Shown here: positions 43,694 to 55,848 of the stretch, in pieces | Position numbering within the stretch: position 1 is the first letter of the stretch | Layout of the letters: each line of letters starts with the position of its first letter | Origin: Raffaelea ambrosiae | Taxonomy: Eukaryota > Ascomycota > Sordariomycetes > Ophiostomatales > Ophiostomataceae | Direction: 5' to 3' | NCBI GenBank assembly: GCA_002778195.1 | Contig: PCDI01000001.1 | Location: forward strand, 5,963,338-6,027,337 | DNA length: 64,000 nt | Program-made: the position numbers and the translations under genes | The notes under the pieces: generated by a model | Seen by the model: only the letters and a program-made list of their open reading frames with translations | Databases searched by the model: none | What the model was told of the DNA's origin: nothing

Positions 43694-46490
43694 GTGGCTC
43701 TTGAATTGTTCTTTGTCTTTTGCTTGCCTTCAGTGGAGCGCCACTGTTTGTCGAACAATTGAATGAAGAATCAAAGAGCAACCGCGGATTACCGGGTGCG
43801 GCAAAGCGCTTCGTTCCTTTCTCGTTGAGTGCGTTCTTCAACGGTGCGGACCGATGTACCAGGTAAAATAAAATTGCCACTCATTTGAGATTCGCTTCAA
43901 TGAGCACAATGAGCTTCTGCCAGCGTGGTCTTTTTGTTTCAAAAACTGCACTTTGCGGATGCGCACTCGTAGGGGAAGCGCGCCTTCAGAAGACTCTTTC
44001 ATACGAGTACGTATGTGTTAATCATGTCTCTGGTGTATCTTACAAAGTCCATGACATGGTATGCACCAAGCCACGGCAAGAGACTATTAAATATTGGCCA
44101 CCAATGGATTGCCTCGGAATTTTGCACGTTGTCTCCCGCTATTGTGTAGTATCTTGTTTGTAATAACAATTACGAGTATACCGAGAAACCGGTGATACTA
44201 GTTATGTTAATTCGTAGACAAATTACAACGAGCAGGTCGCGCAAAATCAAACGCATGGTACCACAGCTCACCCTCTTCGTACCCGACTTCGTATCTGTGC
44301 TGTGTACTTCGTAGTATGCACCGTAGAGTATGCGCGCGCTTCTATCTACCGCATAGATGTTGCGACAGGGTATGGCTGCTCGTACACATCCTCTGTAATT
44401 CCCTGTTTTGATCTACGTTTTGTTTGGTTCGCTTGGTTTGTTTGGCTAGGGGTTTTCATCTCGTGTACCCCTTGTTTCGCACAGCTGCGGCCCGTTTGTC
44501 TGTTCTCCCGCCCCCATGCGCGGTCCTTTTGTTTAACCTGTTTCGGAACATTTTCTGCGAGCACGTTTTGTTTGGAGGCTTATTCTGTTTGTTTGTTTGT
44601 TTGTTTGTCTGCCTTTGTTTGGTGCTTTGCTAGCCCCTTTCTAGAGGTCCTGCATCGCCCAAAAATACTGAATAAAAGCCGTTGCAAGATGCAGGGGGGG
44701 GCGCCGTGCCTGCCCGGTCCCTTATCCCTTCTATTCCTGGGGGGTTCTAAACTAGTCTGTGCGAGAAATGTACGGTGTAAGGTTGCGGGCGGCCCGGCTG
44801 GGGCGCCTCCACCGCGCGCGCACATAAAAAAAAAAACCTACATACCTATGGTTTCGCACAAGAGCACGATTTCACCAAAGCAACAGGGAGCGCATTCCAA
44901 TGCCACAACATTCTTCCATTTTGTTGAACTTTTTTGTGAAACGCCTAACTTGCTGTTTTTATAAGTTTTTGTGTTGTTGCTGTCTTTTGTTTCAGTTAGT
45001 GTTTTCTTTTAAAGGTGTTTTCTTCAAAGGCGCTTGCATGTCTCATCGTGAAAAGTACAAGTGATGGGAATCGAAACCTGCTGACACTTAAACAGATACA
45101 CGCGATATTACGCTGTGCTTTGAAGATAGGTGATACTTTGCCAGCCAGCCATCCCCTGCAAGAAAGGCAGTACTTTGCCAGATAGAAGCGCCTTGCAAGA
45201 TGCGTACCATTCTCAAGTATACAAAACCTCTTCTGCTTGCTATGCGTCATTGCCGGCTAGACTTGTCGATTCTACCAGTCTTTACTGCAGTTGCTCGTAG
45301 TCCTGATGGATGGCTGCAGATGGATCCACGGGCTAAAGCAGATCCTGTTGAAAATAAAGAAGGATTTGTGGATCCACGATTACTTCTCTTAGTCTTAATA
45401 CTGTACCTTCTAACAGATCCTTCCAGCTGCGTGTCAATTCTCTGTTTTGATGGGCCAGAGACCTGGGGGTGCTAATGCGTCCTGCTTGAATATCAAGGAA
45501 GCTGCTGTGTTCACCACAGAATCCTCGAAGGGATTCCCCGCCCTTGATGCTCGCATTCGGTAACACTACAGCAAAAGACAGCCATGATGGCATACTAATA
45601 TTATCGAGCGGGAATTGGAGGGACACCCCCGACCCCCTAAGCCAGGTAGAATGGCAACAGGCGCCAAGGCTGTGGGTTGGGTTGATTGGCTATTAGGGTG
45701 GCGAATGGAGAACCGCCAACCAACCTCATAGTTGACAGTTCTACCAACATTTCGATATATTGACAAACTATTGAAGCCCCCAACACGGAAGAGTTCTAGA
45801 GCCGAGCAATTCAATGGTTCCGCACAACGCCGAGGGCGGGGCAAGTGCCGCGGGGGTTATCCGCCAAAAAGTGCGTCGCAACACAGTTGGGCTTTCATAC
45901 GGAGATGGCTGAAATGTAAGATACCACTCTGGCATCAATTCATTATCTGTACCCATTGCGAGCTGAAACACACGAGGAAAAGGCTGGTATTCTCTGTCCT
46001 CATGACGGCAAGATCCCGCGATTTCTACTCTTCGCACTCATAGTCTTTTCTGAAATGCACCGTTGGCGGAGATGGCACGCAAACGCAGACCATCCGGCCA
46101 CGAAGGCTAACCACCCTCCCTGCTGATCTTTTCTGCAACTACCCACACTGCCGGGCACATCTACTACCCCTTGTGCAGCAATACTACACCGTTCGAGGTC
46201 CCATTGCATATTTTTTGTCTTACCCCACGGGATTCGTGTATGTCCACTTGAAACATGGGCCGCTGTAATGTTTGCTTTTCTTCGCAACACATCCGGTGTG
46301 CTCGGCAGGCGGTGCGACTCATGGCGGGTGCCCCTCATTTGGCTGTGACGTTATTTTCAGTTCTGTGACGTAGATATACCTCGTAGAATACCCCCAAAGC
46401 CTCCCTCGAGTCGGGCATCGAACCTATCCCGGCATCATCAGACACACCACAGCATCCCCGACAAGCCAACCGGTTTCTCCGTTCTCTACA

Positions 46491-47162
46491 ATGCCGGAAC
46501 AGCAAGTACAGCCGCCAGCAGCAGCAGTAGCGTCGTCAGCTTTTGCGGGCGCTGTGCCAGACAACGGCCTTCCCGTCCCGACCGTCCACGTCACCACCCA
46601 CCGAGACGGAGACCGCAAGGCGGTCTACCATACCTCTAACCCTGTCCCCTACCGCAGCTTCGCCGGCGACACCACCCGCATGGGTGTCGCCTGGTCCACC
46701 AGCCAGTTCCCCGAGAACTTGACGGGCAACCAGGACATTGCCGCCCACGAGGAATACATGTCCGAAGGACCCCGCAGCATGGTCAATGCCGACGGCACCA
46801 TCTTGCGCTTCGTCGATTTTGGCCCCGGTGGTCCGCCCCTGATGCACCGCACGCTGTCTGTCGATTTCGGTGTCGTGCTCGAGGGCGAGGTCTACAACGT
46901 GCTTGATTCGGGCGAGGAGCGCTTGCTTAAGCGTGGCGACGCCATGGTGCAGCGGGCGACGAAGCACGCCTGGCGGAATGCGAGCGACACAAAGTGGGCG
47001 CGGATTGTGTTTGTTCTGCAGGCATGCCAGCCGCCGGTGGTGGGCGGCGAGGAGCTGGACGAAGACCTGGGCCACGGCACAGGGTTGGTGCCACCGTCGG
47101 GCAATGCGCTGGTGAACAGACAGAAGAAGAACGAAGAAAGTAAGATTTTTCAAGGGGTATGA
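46491..47162 (+). CDS. Cupin-domain protein
   Basis: Intronless, 223 aa. A single small-barrel cupin at about residues 115-185: MHRTLSVDFGVVLEGEVYNV corresponds to motif 1 and LKRGDAMVQRATKHAWRN to motif 2, whose His and the first-motif His would bind a metal. This subtype (VDFGVVLEGE...LLKRGD) is common in fungi, sometimes next to aromatic-compound or polyketide genes, but its reaction is generally unknown. No signal peptide, so probably cytosolic. The tail ends KKNEESKIFQGV. It converges with the small GPI-protein gene only 131 bp downstream. Confidence 0.88.
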   Translation: MPEQQVQPPAAAVASSAFAGAVPDNGLPVPTVHVTTHRDGDRKAVYHTSNPVPYRSFAGDTTRMGVAWSTSQFPENLTGNQDIAAHEEYMSEGPRSMVNADGTILRFVDFGPGGPPLMHRTLSVDFGVVLEGEVYNVLDSGEERLLKRGDAMVQRATKHAWRNASDTKWARIVFVLQACQPPVVGGEELDEDLGHGTGLVPPSGNALVNRQKKNEESKIFQGV

Positions 47163-47293
47163 GAGACGTGATATGGAAAGATCACAAAATTTTCCTCATT
47201 TGAAGCTGGCCTTTTCAAAAAAAAAAAATTACCTTGAAACTCTTTTTGTTTTATTTGTCTTTCTTGGGTTATCTACGTCTAAGATACTCGAAG

Positions 47294-48090
47294 TCAAAAC
47301 AACCCGACCCCGTTCATGTAATAGGAGAGGGATATGAGCACTGAAGCAACACACATTCCAATACCAAACCCCAATTTGTTCCTCGTCGTCCCCGATTGAG
47401 CACCACTCTCGAGAGGGGATGCCACAGGAGATGCGGTCGAAGTCTTCGTTGTGGAAACCGGCGTAGTAGGAACGGTCATCACCGTGGTTGGCATGGGTGG
47501 TATGGTCGACACGGTTGGCGTGACGCTGGTGACGTTTGGCTGTAGCGGAAAGGGTCCGTAGTAGAGGTTTCCCCGTTGACCATCTAATAGTATGTAGTCG
47601 CCAGAGTAGAAATTTCCTGCTACACCGGCCGGCGTCTTGAAATCTTGTGTTCTAAGGGCGGGATGAATGAGCCACATAGCCATTGATGGTAAAGGTTGCA
47701 ACCAGACTAGCACTTACTTGTTGTCGTAGCAGAACACTTTGGTTTTGTAAAACTGGCAATTCTGGTCGACAGAACCTAGACTGTCAGAAGCCTAAGGAAA
47801 TTCGTATACACATATCACGGGTGCATTTCTTACATCTGAACCCATTACGATATGCGGTACTGTTGGTATTCAAGACGTCCCAGCAGTATGGCAGTGCAGA
47901 CGAAGTTGGTACCTTTGGCGAGGTGATGTTGACCTGGGAGGCCACTTGCAAGGTACAAGGCAGGTTGAATGGCTGAGGGGAACAGGGTGAGACTCTTTGT
48001 TCTCGCTCTTTGTTTTTGCTTGCGTCGTAGACTTACTTTGTTGGAATCCATCGCAAAAGCAGGGACCGCGAGCTTCAGGACCGACTTCAT
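47294..48090 (-). CDS. Small secreted GPI-anchored protein, four exons
   Basis: Exons 48090-48037, 47972-47834, 47775-47718 and 47651-47294 give 202 aa. A short signal peptide MKSVLKLAVPAFA is followed by an ectodomain of about 100 residues with five cysteines (residues 24, 48, 65, 71, 79), several N-glycosylation sequons, and aromatic-rich NFYSGDYILLDGQRGNLYYG. Then come a Thr/Pro-rich stalk (TTPVSTTKTS) and a hydrophobic C-terminal tail typical of GPI attachment. Intron 3-side acceptor choice (GTCTAG, not the earlier CAG or TAG) was forced by stop codons in the alternatives. No family was recognised. The size and architecture resemble small wall proteins or effector candidates. Confidence 0.72.
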
Positions 48091-50428
48091 GTTGAACTTT
48101 GATATAGATACTGTAATTCTGTCAGTCAGGCGCCACTTCGGCAACACGACTTCAGACCTGTATCTCCTACTATGTATGCGCAGGACGATTCTGATTTGAA
48201 GGGCCTCTCCTCAGTCTCTCTGGCTGTGAGTGCCCTGACTGCGGCATTCTCAGGGGCTATGACCAACTAGTAGGTGGCGATGCTCAGTCACACACATAAC
48301 ATGACACCACTTCCATGGGCGTAGATGGGTAGCACAGAATGTTTGTAACAAACCCGAAGTTGGATTCCGAAACTTGACTCTAACAAAAGGTTTGTCTCCA
48401 CTAGAAGGAGACAAAAAAACATCCAGGCCTCTGGAATCTGGGTTTGGTTCGACACCTTAGCAGAGGTGCGCCGGACAGAGGTGCCAGGCACCGGTTTTAC
48501 TATCCAGACGATCATCCCACGCCTATTGGACAGTAACTTCTTCGAGAAATACCCTTTCTAGTAAGGACTCGTCCATCCTTTCCCTTGCAACTGGGGTGCA
48601 GGAATAGTTCCGGAAGTCTGGAGAGCAGAGAATATACAAAGCCAACGTTACGTCCCGCCAGCCTCGCATTATTCTTTCCTGGAACCAGACCGGCAGGACC
48701 TGCCAGGTTTTTGTAACACCCGATGCCGAGGACAGGACGTGACCATGGCCCCCGCTTGGCATTCTCGTATCTTAATGCATGGAAATGTTTCGCCTAGAGT
48801 TTCCGCTCGGACGCTATTTCTGTCATAACTCGAATAAGAAGGATCCGATTCTTATGGCTCTCCTTTTACAGCTCTTCAAAATCTCAGCCATAGATTTCCA
48901 GAAAGTGAATGGAACCACCATTGATACAAACGGACGAGAGAAGAGGGGATAAGAGAGAAGACAGAAGAGTCCAACACTTGTCGAAATGGCCCAGTAAAGC
49001 GTCCTTGCACCCTCTCACTCGTCCGTTGATTACGGTCTCCTAGCCAGTGGTCACCAGTTCCACTTGGGCCAGACTGGCCTAGCGCTCTTTCTTTCCGCAA
49101 TCATATCCCGGAGTTTCGTTGTGATTTCTTAGAGAAAGCTGTCGGCGGGATCCACAAAGCATTTGCGACGGTATTGGGCCTCTCGCAACGATGTTCGTAT
49201 CGGAGGAAGCAGCAGGGTGCTGGTTGCTATGCTTCCGCCCTCGTCTTGCTTGTATCTGTACAAGAGACATATGTTACGCATGTGTGGGAATAGAAATATG
49301 GAATGCAACCAGAGAAAGAACAATAAGACTCGTCGGGATGTCTGCCGTCTGTCGATTTACTAGACATCTGCCGTCGCCAAGACAGCAGGTGCTGAACAGA
49401 CGGACCGTTTCGGAATTCCAACTTGATTTTGTTTATCTATGCGCGTGTGTGTTCTGATTAGGTAGAGCCTTCGACAGGGCTTTAGGAATAAACTCTAGCC
49501 CACCGAGTTTGCCTCGTGAGAATCGTGGTTCGGATTTTGGGAGCTGTGGCTTGCTTGTGGCGCATGTAACTGCCGTGTTAGAAGTACCGCAGGTGAGGCT
49601 GGTCGCTTGTTTCTTGTTCCTTCTTTACAGGTTCGGCAAACTTGTGCGGGCCACATTTTAACAACTGATGGTATACCAGACTGAAGCTCTAACAGGCTAG
49701 CTGAGTTCACTGCCCCAGAGCTGTCGAGCAGAACAGCATGCTTGTGACAAAGTTCAAGCTTTGAATCTGCAAGCTGGGCTGATGAGAGCAGGTAGCTGCA
49801 ATAGAGTGGTAAACTTCGTATGCATCAGCGAGAGACTGGAGCAAAACAAGAAGCCATGCCTATGAGCCTTTACTCTGCCTCAGCGAGCTTGCAGCTTTGT
49901 ACGAGTACAGCCGACGACAACAGCTTGCTTTCGGCGAGATCCACTTCCCAGCCACCCCAGCTGGCTCTTGGCCAATGAGCTTGCACGAACGGGTGACGTC
50001 ACGCAATCAAAAGTCCCAATCTCGATTGGAGACCTCTGGAAAAAATAAAAGATTTCCCTTTGTCGTGTTCTAATTATCCCGTTTGTTCGCTGTGCAAGTT
50101 CGTGACCTCGCATTTTCGGTGCATGCGCGCGACGGATTGTGACAGATCGAGGACAGCCAGCCATGTGCAACGGCAGCACAAAGAAACACTAATTCCTAAT
50201 CTCAATCCGAAGAAGCAGGGTTGTTTAAAATTGGGCAGCGAACGTTTGTCTTGGCGGACTCTCGGACTCAGAAAGCTCTATCTTGGCACCCGTCATCCCA
50301 ACCTTGCAGCACCCCGAAGCTTTGCGAGAGCTCTCCAAGCGGCCAACGAGACCGGCAGGATCGAAAACAGCCTCGACGACTGATCCGCTGCATACGCCCG
50401 GAGCTTCAATCCTCATTTTTCAGTCGCC
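48091..50428. other. Intergenic region between divergent GPI-protein and C2-protein genes
   Basis: 2.3 kb with no supported gene. A TACTATGTATGCG motif lies at about 48168. The distal 300 bp is the leader of the C2 gene. ORFs are short and overlap on opposite strands. Confidence 0.55.
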
Positions 50429-52672
50429 ATGGCGAGCGCGGAGGTCCAACAATTCCCACCCGAGGTCACGAAGGCTGGGCAAACGGCCCAGAAAATGGCG
50501 GCTGAGCTTGGCGTTTCCAATGGGGTCGATAAGGTCGAGAATGCTCAGACCATCAACGCGACAGAGGATCGGTCGGGGGCCAAACCAGTTCTGACGAATG
50601 GCGACCATGCCGCAGCGACGAACGGCGACCATGTTGTCCAGACGAGCGCGCCCGAGGCCAATGACAGGGTGGAGGCTACAAACACGCCCGCCGACGAGAG
50701 CAAAGACAAGGCGCCAGCCCAGAAAGAGACGGCCGAGGCAGCTCAGGCCAAGCCGGCAGCGGCAGCAGCAGCGGCATCACCACAGGCATCACAGGCTACA
50801 CCGTCTCCGCCTCAGAAGAAGGCCACGTCAAAGAAGCCTTCGGGAGGCTATGACCAGACGCCCCTACCACGCATGCCTCCCGGCTACACCGTTCAGTTCA
50901 TTTTCCACAAGGCGTCCAACCTGCCGGCAGCCGATCTGCACAGCTCGTCGTCCGATCCGTATCTCACAGCTACCCTGACCACCGACGTGCCGACGCGCCA
51001 CAAGGAGGACCCTATCATGATCCATCGCACCCGCACCATCCACCGGTCGACGGAGCCCGAGTGGAACGAGGATTGGGTCGTGGCCAACATCCCCTCGTCG
51101 GGGTTTCGTCTTAAGTGCCGGCTCTACGACGAGGACGCGTCAGACCACGACGACCGTCTCGGCAACGTGACCATCGAGGTGCCGCAGGTCAGCGAAACGT
51201 GGGCCGGTCTCGACCATACGACGTACGAGGTCAAGAAGCGCATGGGCAGCAAGCGTGCATACTTCTTTAAGGGCCTTGTTTCAGCGCTGTCGGGCGGCAG
51301 CAGCATCACACCCCTGTTTGAAGTCAGCATCCGCGTTCTGGGACGGTCAGACCCGCCGGGCGGACGGATGTACACGATCGGACCCACGACGTGGACACGG
51401 CACTTCTCACCCATGATCGGCCGGCTCACAGGTACCACGGTGAACCGGGACGAGCGGGAAGACGAGGACCATGAAGGGCGGCCAAGCTCGCGGCAGACGC
51501 GAAAATACGAGTGAGACCACTTTTGAAAAAAAAAATAAAGATTCATGGGGGAGAGGGGGTTGCACATGCTGACGAACTTTTTTCCCGCTCTTAGTTTCCA
51601 AGCAAATGAGATCCAGCTCCAGGGCCCCGTCCCCGAGAAGTTGTACCACCGCTATGTCGAGTTCCGTCCCATCATCGGCCGCATGTTCACGGCGCGCGGC
51701 CTTCGCGGACGCGTGCTGAATGCAGGCCTGCACAAGCAGCACGAGCGCATCTACAACTTTGACCGCTTCACCGAGTACGGCTCATTTGAGCCTTGCAGCG
51801 AGCAGGCGTCGCTGCAATTTCTGCGGCTGGTGCACTTTGACGACGGGCACCGTTTGTTCACGTACATGATCTCGCTGGACGGTGTGATGCGGTTTACCGA
51901 GACAGGCAAGGAATTTGGTATTGATTTGCTGTCGAAGCACTCGATGCACTCGGACGTGGCCACGTACATTGCGTTCTCTGGCGAGTTTTTCATTCGTCGG
52001 CTGTCGAATCCGTCTTCGGAGAAGCACGCGAAGCACGAGCGGCACGCTTCGGGAAGTAGCAGCACACCACAGTCCCCGCAACCCCATTCTCCTCCAACGC
52101 TCACCCACGGCGACACTTTGTCACCCGTCTCGGCTGCCACGTCGCGTCACGCCAAGCAGGGCTCAATTTCCAGCACGGGCGAGGCCAGAGACGGACCAGG
52201 CTACTACCAGCTGATCATCGACAACGACTCGGGCACGTACAGACCGGAAAAGACGCTGCTTCCGGTGCTGCAGCAGTTTCTGGAGCGCCAGTTCCCTGGT
52301 CTGGGCGTGGTGGCAATGAGCAACGAAGACCAGAGGCTGCAGGACATGAAGGCGGAGCAGCGGCGTCTCAAGAAATCGTCTGGCCCCCAAGTGAACATGG
52401 TGCTGAACCGCAACTCAAGCAGCTCGGGCTCCATCAGCTCGTCGGACGAGAGCCGACTGAGTGAGATGGGACGGAACGCCGATGGGGATGATGGAAAGCC
52501 GCACCGCAGCAAGAAGGAGAAGGCATGGGACCTGTTGGAGGATCCGAGCCGGATCAAGGATCTGCGGAGTGATTTCTTGGGCCACGGGAGCATTCACCAC
52601 CAGGCGGAGGCGTCTGGTTCTGGGACGACAGCAGCAATCACCACGGCCGAAGGCTCTGGACAGACCAAGTAG
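50429..52672 (+). CDS. C2-domain protein
   Basis: Exons 50429-51510 and 51595-52672 (84-nt intron) give 719 aa. The N-terminal 140 residues are Ala/Glu/Lys-rich and disordered. A C2 domain follows at about 151-250: GYTVQFIFHKASNLPAAD, SSSDPYLTATL, TEPEWNEDWV and RLYDEDASDHDDRLGNVTIE carry the Asp residues expected to bind calcium. After it, a large conserved region (EFRPIIGRMFTARGLRGRVL; FLRLVHFDDGHRLFTYMISL; MHSDVATYIAFSGEFFIRRL) is shared by fungal C2 proteins of unknown role. The C-terminus is Ser-rich. No membrane span is seen, so recruitment to membranes by calcium or phospholipid is the likely mode. It converges with the Nudix gene 347 bp away. Confidence 0.9.
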
Positions 52673-53019
52673 CGAGCCGTCTTGTCTCTCGGTTGCTTGG
52701 AGCCGTGGTTTCTGTTCGGTTTGTTCAACAAACGAGGTGCTTGAGCAGTGGCGTTCTATCTAGTCCTGTCTAATATCTCCTTTCTCCTGTTTGAATGCTT
52801 TTTTTTCCCCGTGTATGATTTCTAACGGCCTTCTGTATTATGCTTGAGGGCCCGACAACACATAACTATACCATATGCCGTTTTTTCTTTTTTTCTTTGT
52901 TTTCTTTTCACAATTGATGTATCTTTATTTTTCCCGTATCATGTGTTTCCATTGTTTTCTATAGGACTGCTCAATCCACCCATTTCATACGAAGTCGACA
53001 TGGGTATCAGGCTTCCTCT

Positions 53020-53688
53020 TCAGTCCAGCTTTTGCACCACTTCCAGTGCCACCCTTACCACTCGTGCGTAGTCCTTGTTGCACATCATCCCCGCCGCAGC
53101 CTCGTAGTCCACCCACAAAGCCTCGTAGTCTTCGTCCTCCATTTGCGTATTTGTCCGTAGGGGCCGCTGGGAGTCTGCCTCGGCTACATACCAGAACACC
53201 AGTGCCAGTGCTCCGTTTGCCTGGTAGTGGAGCATTGCTGCCACTGGCTCAACTAGTGGGACACCACTGGCGACGTTACCGCTGGGATCGAACTGGGCCT
53301 GCGAGAGGAAGGGGTGTCCTGGTGGCGGCGTCGCTCGTGTGTATAGTGGTACTGGCAGAAGGGTGGCAGCTTCGACTCCGGTCTCTTCCAGAGTTTCCCG
53401 GATAGCCGTATCAGACAAATCCTCAGCCCAGTCCTTGCGGCCACGAGGAAGTTTGTACACGGGGGACACGGCAGCCTTTCCTCCTGCCGCTTCTGCAGCC
53501 TCGGCCTCGGCTCCATGGTCGCGGATAACCAGGATTTTGCGAGTAGCCCGGTCGAATGTCACGGTGCCGCAGCCAATGTAGAACTCGTCGGATGCATAGA
53601 GGCCCCTGATGAGAGGCGAAGAATCTCCGGGTAGGAGGTGGTCTGGAGATGCGCTGGTGGCAGGTGCAGACTCTTGTAAGTCCACCAT
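53020..53688 (-). CDS. Nudix hydrolase
   Basis: Intronless, 222 aa. The Nudix box is complete at residues 83-105: G83, E89, then RETLEETGV (97-105), which supplies the magnesium-binding Glu residues. The preceding GCGTVTFDRATRKILVIRDH and VYKLPRGRKDW are standard strands of the fold. Hydrolyses a nucleoside-diphosphate-linked compound; the substrate (for example diadenosine or diphosphoinositol polyphosphates) cannot be assigned from sequence. An Ala/Glu-rich loop (60-72) is inserted before the box. Divergent from COX23. Confidence 0.92.
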   Translation of the reverse strand: MVDLQESAPATSASPDHLLPGDSSPLIRGLYASDEFYIGCGTVTFDRATRKILVIRDHGAEAEAAEAAGGKAAVSPVYKLPRGRKDWAEDLSDTAIRETLEETGVEAATLLPVPLYTRATPPPGHPFLSQAQFDPSGNVASGVPLVEPVAAMLHYQANGALALVFWYVAEADSQRPLRTNTQMEDEDYEALWVDYEAAAGMMCNKDYARVVRVALEVVQKLD

Positions 53689-54577
53689 GATGGCGACGAG
53701 GCTAGTTGGGGCGCTTTTGAGCAGAGAAACAGCTCCAGCACACGAGAACCCGGAGTTATATAGTCAAGAGAAACCATTACGCGAGCACTCCGAGAGATCT
53801 GCATACACACTTTACTTGACTGCGCTGGTTTTTCGCGTCGATTTGGCTCTCCTTTCTGTGTCGTCTTTTCAGGCAGGTCCCTGGTATATGGTTGCACCCA
53901 AATCTGTAGAGCCCAAGAGCCTATTCCTCAAAAGGTCAGGATTGCCCCCGGCCGGGAGGTGGGGGGGGGGGGGGGGGGACGACGTCAGTCTGAAAGCCCA
54001 TAGCGCCACAATGGGGTCTCGCGATGTTTAGACATCTGGCCATGTGTTGTAGGGAATTTGTCTTGCAAGCGATGACAGGTCGCGGGCATCATGGGGCATG
54101 AAACGAGGAGAAAAAGAATCACCAAGACGCAGATTGTATAAGAGAGGGTGGTATTTCCGTGTGACATTTGGCGCGAGGCTACAACCTCCAGACGGAGGTG
54201 GTTTGGTGGTTTGGTGGTCTGGTGGTCTGGTGGTCTGGTGGTCACAGTGTGTCTCAGTTTCTTCAACGACTGGCCGAAACAGCGCCGAAAGCCTAGTCAT
54301 ACAGCAGCTAACTACTGAGAGCATTATGGTGTATGGCAAATCGGCTAACAGTGCTTGGCCGGCTTTGGCTGCTTTTGAGTATGGGATGCCTTATCTTATC
54401 GGAGGTAAGCGCGTAAAAGTTGCCGGAGACATCCCGCGATTTTGCCGTCACAGCAATCCAACGCGCACATCGCCTCCCACTCTGCGCCGGCGATCTGCTC
54501 TCCAAAAGACGCAGACTCAATTGCCCAGGAAGTGCGCATGCTCTTCTGGGCTCTAGATTTGGCAGCGACTAGGCAGG
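53689..54577. promoter_or_regulatory. Divergent promoter region Nudix / COX23 with simple repeats
   Basis: 889 bp between divergent genes. Contains a G18 run at 53961-53978 and seven imperfect tandem copies of an 8-mer TGGTGGTC/T at about 54188-54243. A second gene in the region is not supported. Confidence 0.5.
54188..54243 (+). repeat. Tandem TGGTGGTY octamer repeat
   Basis: Seven head-to-tail imperfect 8-bp units, GGTGGTTT at the left and GGTGGTCT at the right. Confidence 0.8.
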
Positions 54578-55117
54578 ATGGCCGACAAGGAAGCCACCAA
54601 GGAGGCGACGGACTCCACGAAAAAGGGTCCTTGGACGCCCGAAGTCAAGAACAAGTTTGAAACGTAAGAGAGAAAGAGGCAGTGTGGTGTGGCAGAGTGG
54701 CGAAAAGGGAGTTACAGAGCTAATGGTAGACTTCATCCAGAAAATCCAAGAGCGAGTTTCTCGACCCATGCCAGGAAGCAGCACAGATGAGCATCCGATG
54801 TCTGCACCGCAACAAAGGCGAACGAGCCCTCTGCGAGGACTACTTTGAGTAAGAAGGCTACAGCATGGAAGGGGAAGAATTGGATAACTCGACATTCCCA
54901 AGATTATTGGGGAAGGCGCAGGTGCTGTCGTATTTTGTCTGGGAGCAAGAACTAACGACTGTATTCGCAGGGCTTACCGGAATTGCAAGAAGATATGGGT
55001 GTGTAGATATTATTTTTATTTTAATTTTCATCGTGCTCCTTTGCCATACTGACAATACCTCAGATTGAAAAACGGAAAGAGGACAAGAAGAAATCAGGAG
55101 GTGGCCTGTTCTGGTGA
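54578..55117 (+). CDS. COX23: Cytochrome c oxidase assembly factor Cox23 (twin CX9C protein)
   Basis: Small intermembrane-space protein needed for assembly of cytochrome c oxidase and copper supply. It was missed as a single ORF because it is split into four exons: 54578-54663, 54741-54848, 54971-54998 and 55064-55117, giving 91 aa. The twin CX9C motif is exact: Cys39-Cys49 (DPCQEAAQMSIRCL) and Cys60-Cys70 (LCEDYFEAYRNCKK), followed by the typical basic end WIEKRKEDKKK. All four introns' phases agree. Mia40/Erv1 would be expected to import and oxidise it. The 28-nt third exon is unusually short. Confidence 0.94.
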
Positions 55118-55848
55118 CGGAATTCTCCTCACGATTCGTGCGGTACGGACCTTTAACAGCGAGACATCGACATCGCCCAAAGACGATACACACAACGTGT
55201 AATTTTGCAATCTGGAAAGGAAGAACAAAAAAAGTGCATCGGCTGCCAGTTTTCTGGCTAGTGGAATAAGAGAATAGGCGCAGGGTTTAACTAACATACC
55301 ACAAATTTGGAGTTTACGGGCCAATCATATCACACAAATTGTGGTGTTTTTTTTTTTGTTTTTGTTTTTTGCAACTGGCGAGGCTGCGAGGTTTTAGGGC
55401 AACATATTCAGGCACTGAAACATCACGGGACATGCCCAAACCCCCCATTCAATGTTAAACAGCTTGCAACAACTAGACGTGGTGGACGCTCAATAGAAAT
55501 TTCAAACGCACAAATTTCCAGTTGGAAATTTTGTTTTGTGAGGCTTCTGCCGGAGCTTATACGGCCGACACCATTGCTAGCTGCGAATAGCCTCACACGG
55601 TGAGCTCATTTTTTAAAGTTCATTTCAGTTGCGCCTATAAATAAGCCGTCTGTCTTTCTTCAAGCCTGCTTTTTTTTTTCCTCTTTTTTTCGTAGCCTGA
55701 ACTTTTTTCTCGTCCTTTATCTATTTTACAAATCCTGCAGCCTCAAACCCTGCTACAGCTCCCACATGTAGACTTCAGACTGCACAGCATCCACACCTGT
55801 TCACATCTACTTAGATTCTAAATCTTGCGGCCGAACAAATCAGCTACC
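55118..55848. other. Intergenic region upstream of the orphan 522-residue gene
   Basis: 731 bp, no gene. The last 200 bp is CT-rich with T runs (55668-55690), in keeping with a fungal promoter or leader. Confidence 0.55.

Larger units (their letters stand above)
41561..46490. other. 4.9-kb gene-poor region
   Basis: No supported gene. It contains the promoter of the GPI protein (41561 onward), an (AAAG)17 microsatellite, a perfect 20-bp palindrome at 43674-43693, a GTTT run near 44588-44609, and a G/C-rich patch at 44690-44825. ORFs at 43201-43758 (-), 44302-44964 (+) and 45333-45626 (-) have no recognisable family pattern. The last one has fairly protein-like composition, but no start context or partner exon could be defended. 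Confidence 0.55.

Noticed and set aside
43201..43758. 185-codon minus-strand ORF
   Set aside because: Thr/Arg/Ser-rich with no recognisable pattern or splice signals; opposite-strand ORFs overlap it.
45030..45140. tRNA-like B-box (GGTTTCGATTCCC on the minus strand)
   Set aside because: It has one extra base compared with the B-box consensus, and no matching A-box or cloverleaf could be drawn. No tRNA or 5S rRNA gene was found anywhere in the window by eye.
45333..45626. 97-codon minus-strand ORF with protein-like composition (SLRGFCGEHSSFLDIQAG)
   Set aside because: No ATG context, neighbouring exon or family could be defended; left as an unproven possibility inside the gene-poor region.
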